From positions 1 through 20,320 of IMG/VR virus record IMGVR_UViG_3300044633_000192: 20,320 nucleotides of DNA; one strand, given 5' to 3'. A model generated the notes under the pieces. That model was not told where the DNA came from, searched no databases, and was given only the letters and a program-made list of their open reading frames with translations. The stretch is from a virus. Positions 6,457 to 14,225 of this stretch are shown here, in pieces (the first letter of the stretch is position 1; the number at the start of each line of letters is the position of its first letter). The translations under genes were made by a program, and so were the position numbers.

Positions 6457-7381
6457 TGTTAAGTTCTTTTAGTTTAGATTCTGCCCAACGCTTACCTGCA
6501 AGACCTCCCCATAGTAGGAATGATATTGTACCGCAGGCTTCGCTATTTCCTTCGTCGTAGTATTCTTCGGCTCTTGATAGGTACGAGTACATCCGTGTGA
6601 TGGTCTCTACGCTCACAGGCTTTCCCTGTGCGAGCTGCTGCGCCCTTACCTTACCGACAGGCGTTGCACACTTATTGCCGTTCTTCTCGTTTAGTTCAAT
6701 ACCACGCTTGGCGTTGTTGCGTACCGCATCGGGATAGTCAGTAAACGATTCCATCTCAGTGCGTGTTCCCGACTTCTTGCGGCCATCTCTTTTGATGATA
6801 GCAACAATCTGTGCAAGCATCAACGCTGCTTCCTGCTCCTCAAGATGCGCCATCTCTTGTTTGGCAAGGTTTAGCTTGTCCACGAAGTACCCCTCAATAG
6901 AGAATCCTTTGACCTTTCCTGTCTTGACAAAGTTTGTCCAAATATCAGGGTTGTTGACTTTCATACTAACCATCCAAGTGCCTACGGGCAAATCAAAGCC
7001 GTACTTCTTGCTCTTGTCTTGTACGTCATCTTCGATAATCCAAGACTCCACAACCGTGAGGCCGTTGATGCCTACCTCGTGTTCAAGGGTAGCATTGTTC
7101 TGCTTGGACTTCTGAAAGAACATCTCGCTTGCTTTGCGGATGGTCGCTTCGCTGAAGTACACATAGAACTCCTCTTGCCCTTCTGCTCGGTAGATAGGTT
7201 TGTTTGGTACGAGTGCTGCTCCCATAAGGATGCGCTTCTCATCGCTCTGCGTAGCGAACTCCACCCTTTGTGAGTTGAGCGCAATGAAGTCCTCCTCAAT
7301 AGCAGGGTGTTCTACAAGGGAGATTGCGTCAATGCCCGTGAGGAGCATCGTTTCATCAAGTATTAGTTCTATCAGTTTCAT
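6449..7381 (-). CDS. XkdF-like prohead protease with C-terminal accessory domain
   Basis: I chose the ATG at 7381, two bases after the tape-measure stop. The open frame extends 22 codons further upstream, but that part overlaps the preceding gene. The resulting 310-residue protein begins MKLIELILDE and has LTGIDAISLVEHPAIEEDFI. The likely catalytic histidine is H101 in NATLEHE, and the likely nucleophile is S161 in VKGFSIEGYF. Both patterns are typical of XkdF-type maturation proteases that cleave scaffold and capsid precursors. After a helical linker, residues 215-305 form a second domain with DYPDAVRNNAKRGIELNEKNG, CATPVGKVRAQQLAQG, MYSYLSRAEEYYDEGN and WGGLAGKRWAESKLK. This domain is recurrent in head proteins of this phage group and its function is unknown to me. 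Confidence 0.82.
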   Translation of the reverse strand: MKLIELILDETMLLTGIDAISLVEHPAIEEDFIALNSQRVEFATQSDEKRILMGAALVPNKPIYRAEGQEEFYVYFSEATIRKASEMFFQKSKQNNATLEHEVGINGLTVVESWIIEDDVQDKSKKYGFDLPVGTWMVSMKVNNPDIWTNFVKTGKVKGFSIEGYFVDKLNLAKQEMAHLEEQEAALMLAQIVAIIKRDGRKKSGTRTEMESFTDYPDAVRNNAKRGIELNEKNGNKCATPVGKVRAQQLAQGKPVSVETITRMYSYLSRAEEYYDEGNSEACGTISFLLWGGLAGKRWAESKLKELNNE

Positions 7382-7382
7382 A

Positions 7383-9002
7383 TTATCCAAAGGTTGCGGT
7401 GCGTATGCGCCTGCGGTCAAGTTGCGTTCCTGAAATAACCTCGCCACTCACGACATACGCCTTCATAGGCTTGTCAAATTGTGAGGCTATGCTTTCCATT
7501 AAGATGTTGTTACCGCTTTTTGATACGATGTTAAAGTTTGCGGGTTGCGATGGTACCGAAGCGCCTGAGTCGTAGCTTGAAGAACTTCCCGCTGATGCGG
7601 ATTGAAACTGCTGATTGCCTATTAGTGCCACTTGGCTTGCTGAGAATGCAGCGGCTGCACCTGCCGCCACTATGGGGTAAGCAGGGAACACGCTTGTGAG
7701 CGGTGATTTTTGAGCCGTTGCATAAGCATTCACCACACTCTCTACTCCCTGTACTACGGCTTGGGCGATAGATAGTTTCTTTTGTATGTTGAACGCTTTC
7801 TCTGCGTTCTTCTCATCGTTAGCATACCGTGCCTCGTAAAAAGCAGATATTGCATCAATTGCTTGACCCGTTGTTTTTACTGCATCGCTTAATGATTGCA
7901 AATTAAACTCTCTGCGTTGATTGGCTAAATCTCGTGACCTTTCAAAATACTCAACATCTAATTGATATTTCTCATCAAGTAGAGTTTGGTATTGGGCGTT
8001 CTCGGTTAGGCCTGCATCTTGTGCGGCTTGAATCTGCTGAAGCAGAAAATCTTTCCGTACCTGATAGCCGTTGTAGTATCTCTCATACTCCATTTCAGCA
8101 AGCTCCCTTTCAGTTCTTACTTTGAAGTCATAAATGACCATATCTTGCGCCTGTTCATCATCACGCTGCTCAACGCCCGTTTCAGCTTCAATGGCTTTGC
8201 GCTCGTTGATTTGTTTTTGCAATTCTAAACGCTCACGCTCAAGGCCACGTTGGTTAGACAGGTATTCTGATGTCTGACTAAGGATGCGCTCTTGAATATC
8301 AAACTCCTCCGTCAATGCTTGTGCAAGCGCAACTTGGTTTTCAATGTTATCCAAACGATTGACCTCAGCCTGAGCTGCTGCAATTTTTGTTTGAACCATT
8401 TTGCCCTCTTCGGATAATTGTTCTATAAGAATATCATTAAGCAAATCATTCTTGCTGATGCGCTCATCAATACTTGACAATTCATCATCGCGGAGCTGCC
8501 GAGCTTTCTCTGCGAGGGTTTGATATTCAAATTGTAACCTGATGCGCTCAACTTCTGCAAGTTTAGATTGATTTTGCAGGTCTACCAATTCTTTTGCTTG
8601 GGAGGTAACACCCCTAAAGGCATCCGCTAAACTTCCACCGCCACCTGAAAAATAATCAATTAGATTACTAATTAGGATTTGCGCAGAGAACAATCCCGTA
8701 TTTAGCGTGTCAACTACTTTCTGATTGCCTGTAAATGCTTCACTTGCTGCATCAGTTAGTTTTGTGATAACGCCAAGAGCGGTGATGTTTTTAATTAAAT
8801 CTTTAACACTCTTGCCCGTTTCTTTAACTTCTTCTTTTACGCCTTTAACGGCAGTTTCAGCCTGCCCAAAAGACCGCTTGGCTTCGGGGCCAATTTTGTC
8901 AATAGACTTATTTAGTTGGTTGATGCCTGAGATTAAATCCTTAACGGCAGCGTCAAACTGCGAGGAGTCACCATCAATGCGTATCGTTTCTACTACTGCC
9001 AT
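7383..9002 (-). CDS. Tape-measure-like tail protein
   Basis: The 539-residue protein is mostly helical, with long coiled-coil stretches at about 135-380 rich in Gln, Glu, Arg and Leu. It begins MAVVETIRIDGDSSQFDAAV. The segment FNIQKKLSIAQAVVQGVESV (404-423) and the hydrophobic Ala/Val-rich part around 438-463 are typical of tape-measure proteins in Bacteroidota phages. A Ser/Gly-rich linker and a short folded C-terminus (KAYVVSGEVISGTQLDRR) follow. Tape measures set tail length and may form a channel in the host envelope. If the usual rule of about 0.15 nm per residue holds, the tail would be short (about 80 nm). The start overlaps the previous stop by one base (TAATG). Confidence 0.78.
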   Translation of the reverse strand: MAVVETIRIDGDSSQFDAAVKDLISGINQLNKSIDKIGPEAKRSFGQAETAVKGVKEEVKETGKSVKDLIKNITALGVITKLTDAASEAFTGNQKVVDTLNTGLFSAQILISNLIDYFSGGGGSLADAFRGVTSQAKELVDLQNQSKLAEVERIRLQFEYQTLAEKARQLRDDELSSIDERISKNDLLNDILIEQLSEEGKMVQTKIAAAQAEVNRLDNIENQVALAQALTEEFDIQERILSQTSEYLSNQRGLERERLELQKQINERKAIEAETGVEQRDDEQAQDMVIYDFKVRTERELAEMEYERYYNGYQVRKDFLLQQIQAAQDAGLTENAQYQTLLDEKYQLDVEYFERSRDLANQRREFNLQSLSDAVKTTGQAIDAISAFYEARYANDEKNAEKAFNIQKKLSIAQAVVQGVESVVNAYATAQKSPLTSVFPAYPIVAAGAAAAFSASQVALIGNQQFQSASAGSSSSYDSGASVPSQPANFNIVSKSGNNILMESIASQFDKPMKAYVVSGEVISGTQLDRRRIRTATFG

Positions 9003-9139
9003 TATCTGCGTTTTAAGAACTCATCCCAAGTCTTGGGAATTGCGTACTTGCCTTTGGCAATATCAATCGCCTCTGACTCCTTGCGCCATTCCTCTAACTG
9101 CAAGAGTTCTATCAAATAACTTAAATATCCTGTCTTCAT
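9002..9139 (-). CDS. Small phage protein before the tape measure (45 aa)
   Basis: A 45-codon frame begins with an ATG at 9139 that overlaps the preceding stop (ATGA) and ends in TAATG shared with the tape-measure start. The sequence MKTGYLSYLIELLQLEEWRK is helical and ends in AIPKTWDEFLKRR. Both junctions are tightly coupled, which is strong evidence that the frame is translated. It fills the whole gap between two tail genes. Placement just before the tape measure is where many phages carry a second tail-assembly chaperone piece, so such a role is possible but unproven. Confidence 0.72.
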   Translation of the reverse strand: MKTGYLSYLIELLQLEEWRKESEAIDIAKGKYAIPKTWDEFLKRR

Positions 9140-11268
9140 ACTACGTTGAGGAGTTCAAATGTTGCTCGGCCTGTGGTTAGATTCAACTGCACGTTGTTGA
9201 TGACGTACTTGTTGTTGTTCCAAATAATCGTGTCGTTCATCTCAAGCGTTGCCATCTTACCCAATGGCAAGACTGCTTCAACCGAGTAAATCCTACGGGT
9301 GCGGTTGTATAGGTCGGTGATGTAGTCAACCCACTCCGTATTGTAAAGGCTGCGGTTTATGGTCTCCAAATGATAGGGGTCATTGTCAACTCCAAAGCAA
9401 ATAGAATGCGATGCCCCTGCACTTTGATAGCGGTTGGAAGTATTTGCGTACCACGCAACGTTCACTTGTTCGTGAGTGCCATCTGAGTTTACAAATGTCA
9501 AAGAATTTGCGGATAAGTTATAGGCATCAAAATATCCGTAGAACAGAATCGGCGCACCCAAGTAGGGGTTAAACGTACCATCCTCGTTTGCCTCACTTGT
9601 GATGCTTTTATACACAAGTACGTTCGTAAGACTTGTGGGTGGATGTTGGTCTGTCAGCCTCTCAAATAGCGGACATTCAAACGGCACCTCAACAAGAAAC
9701 TGCTCACCATCAAATGTAAAGAAGGTTCGCAGGTCACCAAAGCCTTGACCATATAAGCGTTGATATTGAAAGCCGAGTATCTGCTCTGTCTCTTGGTACT
9801 TATACTCAATCTCTCGGTATAGCGCAGGGCGGTTTACATCATACTCGGTGATGTCAATGTAGTCTTGCAAATCGTTTGTTGCTCCTGCTGCATACCAATC
9901 ATCCAAAGGCTGAAGCAAGAAACTTGTGCCGCTTGGCACAATCACCATATTGTACATCCTAATAATGCCTGCCAAGAAGTCCTTGACCTTTATTTCAGGC
10001 ATTATATCTTGCACTACTAATATAAAAGAGTAGGCTGCAGATGCAGTTTGGTCTACTGAAAAATCACTTGCAGCCGTATCGCTATCAATACCCGAATAGT
10101 CCGTGCATTGGTAAGTCATTGATTCGCGAGTCTGCGAACGTATAAACAACTGCACCGCATCTCCTGCGGTAAACGACAAAGCAGCCATATTTGTAGTTAC
10201 AGAAGAAGCAGCGTGAGCATCAACCAATGTCGTAAAGTCAAGGACTCCATTACGGAAAACCGCAAGCTCATAGTCCTCGCTTACATTTTGCATTGTAATC
10301 TGTAAGTCATATTGCTTGCTTTCCACAACTGCCCAAGTATCGGTAGTTAAATTAAACTGCGAACCGCTACCTGTGTTTCGGTTCATATTTATTAACTGAT
10401 AAGCAATGTCGTTACCTCCTGCAAATAGATACCCCTCAAACCGATGCAGCCAAAGCGACAAATCAACAAACGGAGTAGCAGCCAAGAATGCTCCTGTAAA
10501 CGTGATGCCATACTTCTGCTCCATCGCATCAAGAATAGCCGTAACCTTCAACGCAGGCTTTAACTCATAGTAACGGATTCCACGTTTACCTACGCCACCT
10601 GTTTTGTGAGCAATGTTGTTCTCATTGTCAGCACCTGCGCCCGAACCACTTTGATAAAACCAATTCTTTACAGGACTGCATAGCGGATAAAACAACGGAG
10701 CGTAGGTGTCGGTAGTCAGCCTATCATAGATTGCAGTATCTGAATACTGATGGTCATATTCGCTGAAGTTAAGGTCATACAGATAGTCCTCGCCAAACAA
10801 GTCAGAAAGCGTTACCAAATCCCCATAGAACGTCAAGGTGTACGCATACGGCTCTGTGCCTTTCAACTGCACACCCTCAACCTCAATAACGCCTGAGCGG
10901 AATGGGATAGAGTTTATTTCAATTTGCGCAGGCTGCCTTAACCTTCCGTCAAAAGTATTGGCAACACTTGTGCTTGTCGCACCTGAGTTCCAAGCGGTGT
11001 TAAAAGAGTTCCAAGTAATGCCGATGCTATTCCATACGGGGCTACCGCCCGTCTCCGTAGTGATAACGGAACTTGTGATATTGGCATTGTAGTAGTGCTG
11101 AAGTATCTCGTTATTGCGTGGGCTTGCAGGAATGGTGAACCCCTGCGTAAAGTCCGTGAACACCTTGCTGATGTCCTGTACGTTCTGCACCGACAGGTTG
11201 ATGCTTATCTCCTCATCATCAAACAGGTCAAGCCGAAAGTCGTTGACGTAAATATCTACCTTGTTCAT
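9136..11268 (-). CDS. Large tail / baseplate structural protein (710 aa)
   Basis: The protein begins MNKVDIYVNDFRLDLFDDEE, then VFTDFTQGFTIPASPRNNEI. I associate this N-terminal pattern with large virion proteins in Bacteroidota phages. A Trp-spaced segment lies at about 78-96 (VWNSIGITWNSFNTAWNSG). The rest is beta-rich, with no signal peptide, membrane helix or recognisable enzyme motif. Its place between the 408-residue tail protein and the tape measure suggests a distal tail or baseplate component. The start overlaps the upstream stop by four bases (ATGA), and the stop overlaps the 45-residue gene in the same way. Confidence 0.6.
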   Translation of the reverse strand: MNKVDIYVNDFRLDLFDDEEISINLSVQNVQDISKVFTDFTQGFTIPASPRNNEILQHYYNANITSSVITTETGGSPVWNSIGITWNSFNTAWNSGATSTSVANTFDGRLRQPAQIEINSIPFRSGVIEVEGVQLKGTEPYAYTLTFYGDLVTLSDLFGEDYLYDLNFSEYDHQYSDTAIYDRLTTDTYAPLFYPLCSPVKNWFYQSGSGAGADNENNIAHKTGGVGKRGIRYYELKPALKVTAILDAMEQKYGITFTGAFLAATPFVDLSLWLHRFEGYLFAGGNDIAYQLINMNRNTGSGSQFNLTTDTWAVVESKQYDLQITMQNVSEDYELAVFRNGVLDFTTLVDAHAASSVTTNMAALSFTAGDAVQLFIRSQTRESMTYQCTDYSGIDSDTAASDFSVDQTASAAYSFILVVQDIMPEIKVKDFLAGIIRMYNMVIVPSGTSFLLQPLDDWYAAGATNDLQDYIDITEYDVNRPALYREIEYKYQETEQILGFQYQRLYGQGFGDLRTFFTFDGEQFLVEVPFECPLFERLTDQHPPTSLTNVLVYKSITSEANEDGTFNPYLGAPILFYGYFDAYNLSANSLTFVNSDGTHEQVNVAWYANTSNRYQSAGASHSICFGVDNDPYHLETINRSLYNTEWVDYITDLYNRTRRIYSVEAVLPLGKMATLEMNDTIIWNNNKYVINNVQLNLTTGRATFELLNVV

Positions 11269-12491
11269 CGTACCAAGCTGCGCTCATCAAATCCAAAGTC
11301 AAATAACATTGTGTAATTGATAAGTTTTGTGTTCACGCTCTTTTGGTACTCCATAGTTCCACGCTGAGGAACAACACTCACCCAATTACTATTAGTATAA
11401 ACCGCAACGTACTCACTCATCAGAATGTCCTCAATGGTTTCATCGTAGTCTTGGTCAACGAACCCCGTGTTTAGGGTTAGGGTGTTGCGAGAGTTGACGT
11501 TGAAGGATTGGTACTTGCCTACCTCCAATGAAGGGGTGGTAAAGCCATCATTGTAGATGCTCTTTTGGTAGGAGTCCTGCGTGAAGGTTCCGCGCTCATC
11601 GCTGCGCTTGAAGAACGTAATGAAGTCAGCAACGCCAAAGCGGTTGATGAACGCTACCTGTACAGGCGTGTACTTGACCTCGCATTGAACATAGTACCTC
11701 ACCGTTGCAAGTGTGGTATTGCCTGCGTTCTTTAGAATCACATCGTAGTACTGCCCTATGCCACCATTAGGTTGCTCGCTTGGCTTTATCTCCGTAGGTA
11801 AATAAGGATTGTTCTCAAGGTTTGCAGGGCCGACTCCCGCGTAGATTACAAGGTTTTGGCTATTGTTTGTTGTTCTGTCGGGTGGTGCTGCGCTTACGGC
11901 ACTCACATAGAAATCATCAGAATCACCACTCTGCCAACTGATGATAATTTTGGCAAGAGCATTTGTGCTGCTATTGTTGATTGCAAGGGATTCGTAGTTC
12001 CCCACAAGCACCTGCCTGTCTCTGCTCGTTGCAAGCACGGGTTGTGATACCGCAACGGGGGCGATGTTATCACGGGTAGCCCATCCATCAGTAGCAAGGA
12101 ACGCCAAAGAGCTGCCTGTTGCCCATACCGCTGATTCAGGTGCGGCTCCGTTATTTGAATAGACCCAATCGCCAATAGGTGAAACCCACAACGCCTCACC
12201 CTGCGGACTCTGCGTGTAGCCTATGTCGTTCCATACGCTGAAGTCGTGGTAGAACTCCGAGCGTACAAGGTCGCTCACCTCAAAGTTGATGACCTCGTTG
12301 ATAGAATAATTCTTACTTAAAGAATAGTTTGCAGTAGCAGGGGGCGATGCCTTTAGGCCATTGTAAATCTTTAACTGAAGAGTCATTGAATCAAGTTGGT
12401 CAGCAGCAAGGGCGTTGTTCTTGCCCGTGACAAATAAAGGGCTGCGCCCCATTGAAAGGCTGCTTGGGGTGGATGCAGTAGGTGTACTCAT
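11265..12491 (-). CDS. Putative tail structural protein (408 aa)
   Basis: This 408-residue beta-rich protein has a low-complexity N-terminus (Ser/Thr/Pro). A Trp-rich stretch at about 86-125 contains WNDIGY, ALWVSPIGDWVY and SAVWATG. A conserved-looking core then reads CEVKYTPVQVAFINRFGVAD, followed by FITFFKRSDERGTF. The core motif resembles proteins found in the tail module of Bacteroidota phages, where a large partner like the 710-residue product follows. No enzyme motif is seen. Four-base ATGA overlaps link it to both neighbours, so the three genes are likely translated together. Baseplate or tail-tip location is inferred from context. Confidence 0.58.
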   Translation of the reverse strand: MSTPTASTPSSLSMGRSPLFVTGKNNALAADQLDSMTLQLKIYNGLKASPPATANYSLSKNYSINEVINFEVSDLVRSEFYHDFSVWNDIGYTQSPQGEALWVSPIGDWVYSNNGAAPESAVWATGSSLAFLATDGWATRDNIAPVAVSQPVLATSRDRQVLVGNYESLAINNSSTNALAKIIISWQSGDSDDFYVSAVSAAPPDRTTNNSQNLVIYAGVGPANLENNPYLPTEIKPSEQPNGGIGQYYDVILKNAGNTTLATVRYYVQCEVKYTPVQVAFINRFGVADFITFFKRSDERGTFTQDSYQKSIYNDGFTTPSLEVGKYQSFNVNSRNTLTLNTGFVDQDYDETIEDILMSEYVAVYTNSNWVSVVPQRGTMEYQKSVNTKLINYTMLFDFGFDERSLVR

Positions 12492-13006
12492 TTTGTGGTA
12501 AATGCTTTGAAGTCTTGTTCTGTTAGTTTGAACGCCTCTACTAATTCAGTAGGTAGATTTTTGAACGCTATCTTAAAAGGTGTGCTGAAGAACTTTGTTG
12601 CAGGAATTCCTTTCTCGTAGATGCTCCGTGCTAATGCAAACTGAAGGCTTTTGCGTTTTACAAACTGCCCCTTCTTATTTCGTACGCCATCCAATCCCTT
12701 CTTGATAGCCCATTGACTAAACGCACTTACGGGTGGCATCTTGTTGGTGTACTTGTAGGGAGACCCCCCTGCGCTTGAATAGGTGCTCTTTGCGCCCCTT
12801 ACTCCCTTGTCTTGGTACTCACCATACTCATCCATTGAGAACGTAAGGGAGAACTTATTATTTGAATAGTAGATATTATACTTTAGAGACTTGTATAGAT
12901 TGCCCGATACGTTTTGCTTCTTGCGAGAGAGATTAGTCCTCGCCTGTTGAATGACATATTTGCCAAACTTAACAAGCACCGAAGCAAGCAAATCCTCCCG
13001 TGCCAT
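12488..13006 (-). CDS. Putative HK97 gp10-like neck / tail-completion protein
   Basis: This 172-residue basic protein contains LTFSMDEYGEYQDKGVRGAK (about 54-73), then AFSQWAIKKGLDGVRNKKGQ (about 95-114) and SIYEKGIPATKFFSTPFKIA. The YxxxxDxG pattern plus a helical AIxxxG region and the late GIPATKFF motif resemble HK97 gp10-type and minor tail-completion proteins. These act at the head-tail joint. The neighbours (a tail-terminator-like gene before it and tail proteins after it) agree. The start lies one base after the previous stop region (TAAAATG). Confidence 0.55.
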   Translation of the reverse strand: MAREDLLASVLVKFGKYVIQQARTNLSRKKQNVSGNLYKSLKYNIYYSNNKFSLTFSMDEYGEYQDKGVRGAKSTYSSAGGSPYKYTNKMPPVSAFSQWAIKKGLDGVRNKKGQFVKRKSLQFALARSIYEKGIPATKFFSTPFKIAFKNLPTELVEAFKLTEQDFKAFTTK

Positions 13007-13007
13007 T

Positions 13008-13475
13008 TTAGCAGATGCTTATCTCGGTGTTTGCAAGCAGCACGTCAAACGTAGCAGTCCACCCTGCAAGCAGGTTCTCAAACCTCTCGCTAAAGGGAAC
13101 ACAAGAGGCCGTACCATCCAACTGATAAAGGTCGGTGTACAGAGTACCCCTGCGCAGTTCTGTGATGACATCGTTGATTACTGCGAGCTGCGTGTTCAAG
13201 ATGTTCTGCTCGTTGCTCACGCCATAGAACGGCTCTGCCTGCAAGCGAGGATTCTCTTTGGTTTCATCTACCAAGTCCATACACACGATGCTTACATTCA
13301 TCCGCACTATTTGTCCTTCGAATGTTGCTTGGTTGATGATGATGTGCGACAAAGGGAAGATGGTCTGCTTGTTTAGGTCTATGTCGAAAATATCCCCTGT
13401 GGTGACCACGCTGACTTGGCTATTGGCTTCAAGGGTATCTTTTAGCTTGGTGGTGATGTCGTAGAACTGTCTCAT
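13008..13475 (-). CDS. Putative tail-terminator-like protein (155 aa)
   Basis: The 155-residue protein begins MRQFYDITTKLKDTLEANSQ and contains FPLSHIIINQATFEGQIVRM, then SIVCMDLVDE. Its end reads RFENLLAGWTATFDVLLANT and finishes in a terminal cysteine. The mixed alpha/beta pattern and the C-terminal GWxxxF signature match conserved proteins that precede neck genes in Bacteroidota phages. Tail terminators cap the tube and bind the head. The family label is inferred from context and pattern memory. Its ATG overlaps the stop of the -1 frame of the upstream gene in an ATGA junction, which is the key evidence for the frameshift there. Confidence 0.5.
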   Translation of the reverse strand: MRQFYDITTKLKDTLEANSQVSVVTTGDIFDIDLNKQTIFPLSHIIINQATFEGQIVRMNVSIVCMDLVDETKENPRLQAEPFYGVSNEQNILNTQLAVINDVITELRRGTLYTDLYQLDGTASCVPFSERFENLLAGWTATFDVLLANTEISIC

Positions 13476-14202
13476 TTCTTTAGTTTCTCTAATTGCTTTC
13501 GTTCAATGTCATTTCGCTCTTTGTCAAACGTGAGAAGGGTGAGGCATTGGTGAACGCCCAATCTTCCCACATCCTCAAACTTTGTGACATCTCCTTTAGC
13601 AAGGTGGTAGAATGAGGAGTACCATCCCCACTTCCTTCCGAATTGTGATTCTGTGGAGTACTCATTCTCTGCTTCTCCAAAGAGTTCATTGTAGCGGTCA
13701 ACAAGTCGTTTCCTAAACGATAAAAAAAAAGCGTTGCGCCTAATACAACATCCATAGGAGCCTGCTTCATTAAGTCGCTATACTTCTCTGCTGATTCGTA
13801 TGGCTCAATGTCGTATCGCTTGCCTGCTCGTTGCGTAATAGGTCGGTACAAAACCGCCATCGTATTGTGCAGGTTCAGCGTGTCTGCCATATAGTTGTCA
13901 AGGTCAACGTACTCGCCAAAGCTAATGTCCTCAATGCTTGGAATGAATCCAAATGTCTTACCATCAAGATTGAACTCTTGCTTAAGGGATGGCTTGGTGC
14001 CAAACATACCATTGAGTCGGTTGACTACCCCTGCGAGGCTTTTGAACTTTACGTTGGGCAACTTGGCAAGAGGCACTCCGCAGAATATCTCAAGCATCTT
14101 GTGACTGAGGAACTCCTCATCGCCATCCAAGCGCACGAAGCGTTGGTATTGGTCAAGCGTTATCTCCGACAGGTCGGTGGGTACAATTACCTTTAGTTCC
14201 AT
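13472..14202 (-). CDS. Putative tail-assembly-type protein made by -1 frameshift (243 aa; 237 aa without the shift)
   Basis: The zero frame starts at ATG 14202 (MELKVIVPTDLSEITLDQYQ) and, without shifting, stops at 13489 after 237 residues. At codons 158-160 (CTT TTT TTT) there is a run of nine T residues. A -1 slip there gives Leu161 and an 83-codon extension. It contains FGRKWGWYSSFYHLAKGD, then GVHQCLTLLTFDKERNDIER, and ends in a TGA that forms an ATGA overlap with the next start at 13475. The extension looks more protein-like than the zero-frame tail, which is Ser/Thr/Asn-rich. Tail-assembly chaperones (lambda G/GT type) are classically made this way, so a chaperone role is plausible. Transcriptional slippage or a homopolymer sequencing error are alternatives. 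Confidence 0.75.
13722..13731 (-). other. Probable -1 frameshift site (T9 homopolymer)
   Basis: On the minus strand C is followed by nine T residues and then ATCG. Read in the zero frame as CTT TTT TTT TAT, it contains the heptamer T TTT TTT at 13729-13723, a permitted slippery sequence for simultaneous -1 slippage. A run of nine T can also cause polymerase slippage. I did not identify a downstream pseudoknot by eye. Confidence 0.65.
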
Positions 14203-14209
14203 TGTATTA

Positions 14210-14222
14210 AAATAACCTTTTA
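14210..14222 (-). promoter_or_regulatory. Repeated 13-base upstream element, copy 2
   Basis: On the minus strand this reads TAAAAGGTTATTT and ends seven bases before ATG 14202. It matches the element before the gene at 3595 in both sequence and spacing. It lies in the 23-base gap after the large terminase stop. Confidence 0.35.
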
Positions 14223-14225
14223 GTT

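Noticed and set aside
7382-7447. Upstream extension of the protease frame to an ATG at 7447
   Set aside because: The extra 22 codons lie within the tape-measure gene, and the ATG at 7381 follows its stop by one base with the conserved protein start MKLIELIL.
13489-13721. Zero-frame tail of the chaperone candidate as the only true C-terminus
   Set aside because: It is Ser/Thr/Asn-rich and ends 13 bases short of the next start, whereas the -1 frame yields a more regular protein with an exact ATGA junction. It may still exist as the shorter product.
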